Origin: Thermoplasmatales archaeon | GTDB taxonomy: Archaea; Thermoplasmatota; JASEFT01; JAUWIS01 | Direction: 5' to 3' | Length of the DNA stretch: 5,186 nt | Assembly: GCA_030019485.1 (NCBI GenBank) | Contig: JASEEW010000126.1 | Location: forward strand, 1-5,186 | In this document: piece by piece, positions 4,696 to 5,186 of the stretch | How the letters are laid out: every line of letters begins with the position of its first letter | Numbering within the stretch: position 1 is the first letter of the stretch | Translations under genes and position numbers: made by a program | Notes under the pieces: generated by a model | What the model was told of the DNA's origin: nothing | Database searches by the model: none | The model's input: the letters and a program-made list of their open reading frames with translations, nothing else

Positions 4696-5186
4696 ATGAA
4701 GCACACTCCATTGTTTGATGTTCATAAATCCTTAGGTGCGCATATTGTAAGTTTCGCAGGCTGGGAGATGCCATTATATTACTCAAGCATTGTCGAGGAG
4801 CATCTTGCTGTGAGAAAAAATGTTGGTATTTTTGATGTCTCACACATGGGTGAAATACTCGTAAGTGGGAAGGACGCACTGGAGGTTATGCAAAAGGTTC
4901 AGACAAATGACCTAAATATGGCTGTTAAAAGATGCAAATACACGCATGTTTTGAATGATAACGGAAAGATTGTTGATGACATGATTGTTACCAGAACAGG
5001 GGAGAATAATTTTTTCTGTGTTCCAAATGCAAGTATGGTGGATAGAATTTTTGATATTTTCAAGGATGCAGGAAAAGAAAAGAATGTTAAAATAGAAAAC
5101 CTAACCGATGACTATGTCTGCCTTGCTGTTCAGGGACCAAAATCAATGGAGACACTGCAGAAACTCACAGAATATGACATGGGTGG
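4696..5186 (+). CDS. gcvT: Aminomethyltransferase, glycine cleavage system T protein, partial
   Basis: The frame opens at ATG 4696 and runs through the right edge; 163 codons of a protein that is usually about 360-400 residues are present. Landmarks are FAGWEMPLYYSS (20-31), RKNVGIFDVSHMGEI (40-54), YTHVLNDNGKIVDDMIVTR (82-100) and LAVQGPKS (143-150). The DD pair at 94-95 includes the conserved catalytic aspartate of T proteins. The enzyme takes the aminomethyl group from the lipoyl-carrying H protein, passes the one-carbon unit to a folate or pterin carrier, and releases ammonia. The other components (gcvH, gcvP) are not in the window and could follow to the right. The start agrees with the usual family N-terminus (KHTPLFDVHKSLGA). 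A related folate-dependent protein is possible but less likely, since the N-terminal match is to GcvT proper. Confidence 0.92.
   Translation, partial: MKHTPLFDVHKSLGAHIVSFAGWEMPLYYSSIVEEHLAVRKNVGIFDVSHMGEILVSGKDALEVMQKVQTNDLNMAVKRCKYTHVLNDNGKIVDDMIVTRTGENNFFCVPNASMVDRIFDIFKDAGKEKNVKIENLTDDYVCLAVQGPKSMETLQKLTEYDMG

Noticed and set aside
4664..4879. A minus-strand frame opposite the start of gcvT
   Set aside because: It is antisense to the conserved GcvT N-terminus and crosses the gcvT promoter.

Overview
The window looks like a piece of an AT-rich archaeal chromosome. Three proteins belong to families that are archaeal or mainly archaeal: the DUF99/UPF0215 'endonuclease dU' family, the Pth2-type peptidyl-tRNA hydrolase, and an archaeal-style VapB/PIN pair. 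Initiation signals agree. Several gene starts have a TATA-like box about 26 bases upstream of the start codon or of a very short leader, and internal operon genes carry AGGTG or AGGTGA Shine-Dalgarno sites. I cannot place the lineage from the sequence alone; an uncultivated euryarchaeal or DPANN-type genome is possible.

Layout. Positions 1-1069 (minus) are the N-terminal part of a secreted or membrane-anchored surface protein that runs off the left edge. A 212-base divergent intergenic region rich in small palindromes and repeats separates it from a complete enolase-superfamily dipeptide epimerase (1282-2361, plus). Next comes a 73-base palindromic element built from 7-base units (2361-2433), lying between converging genes. 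The minus strand then carries, in transcription order, vapB (3627-3382), a PIN-domain vapC-like gene (3381-3022) and the DUF99 gene (3006-2434). Upstream of these, and also on the minus strand, is a tight cluster: a small three-helix membrane protein (4618-4262), a small PRC-barrel-like protein (4287-4033) and pth2 (4026-3673). At the right edge gcvT starts divergently (4696, plus) and is cut by the window end.

How the genes relate. The membrane protein, small soluble protein and pth2 overlap or nearly touch, so they are probably one transcript; only pth2 has a clear job (recycling stalled peptidyl-tRNA). vapB and vapC look like a toxin-antitoxin pair with its own palindrome-dense promoter, and the DUF99 nuclease gene follows only 15 bases behind, so it may be co-transcribed. 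gcvT, the epimerase and the surface protein are separate transcription units.

I see no large, clearly new multi-gene system here. The points most worth a second look are the heptad palindrome, the operator-like vapB promoter, a possible frameshift at the end of the PIN gene that would restore an ATGA overlap with DUF99, and a dipeptide epimerase in an apparent archaeon.
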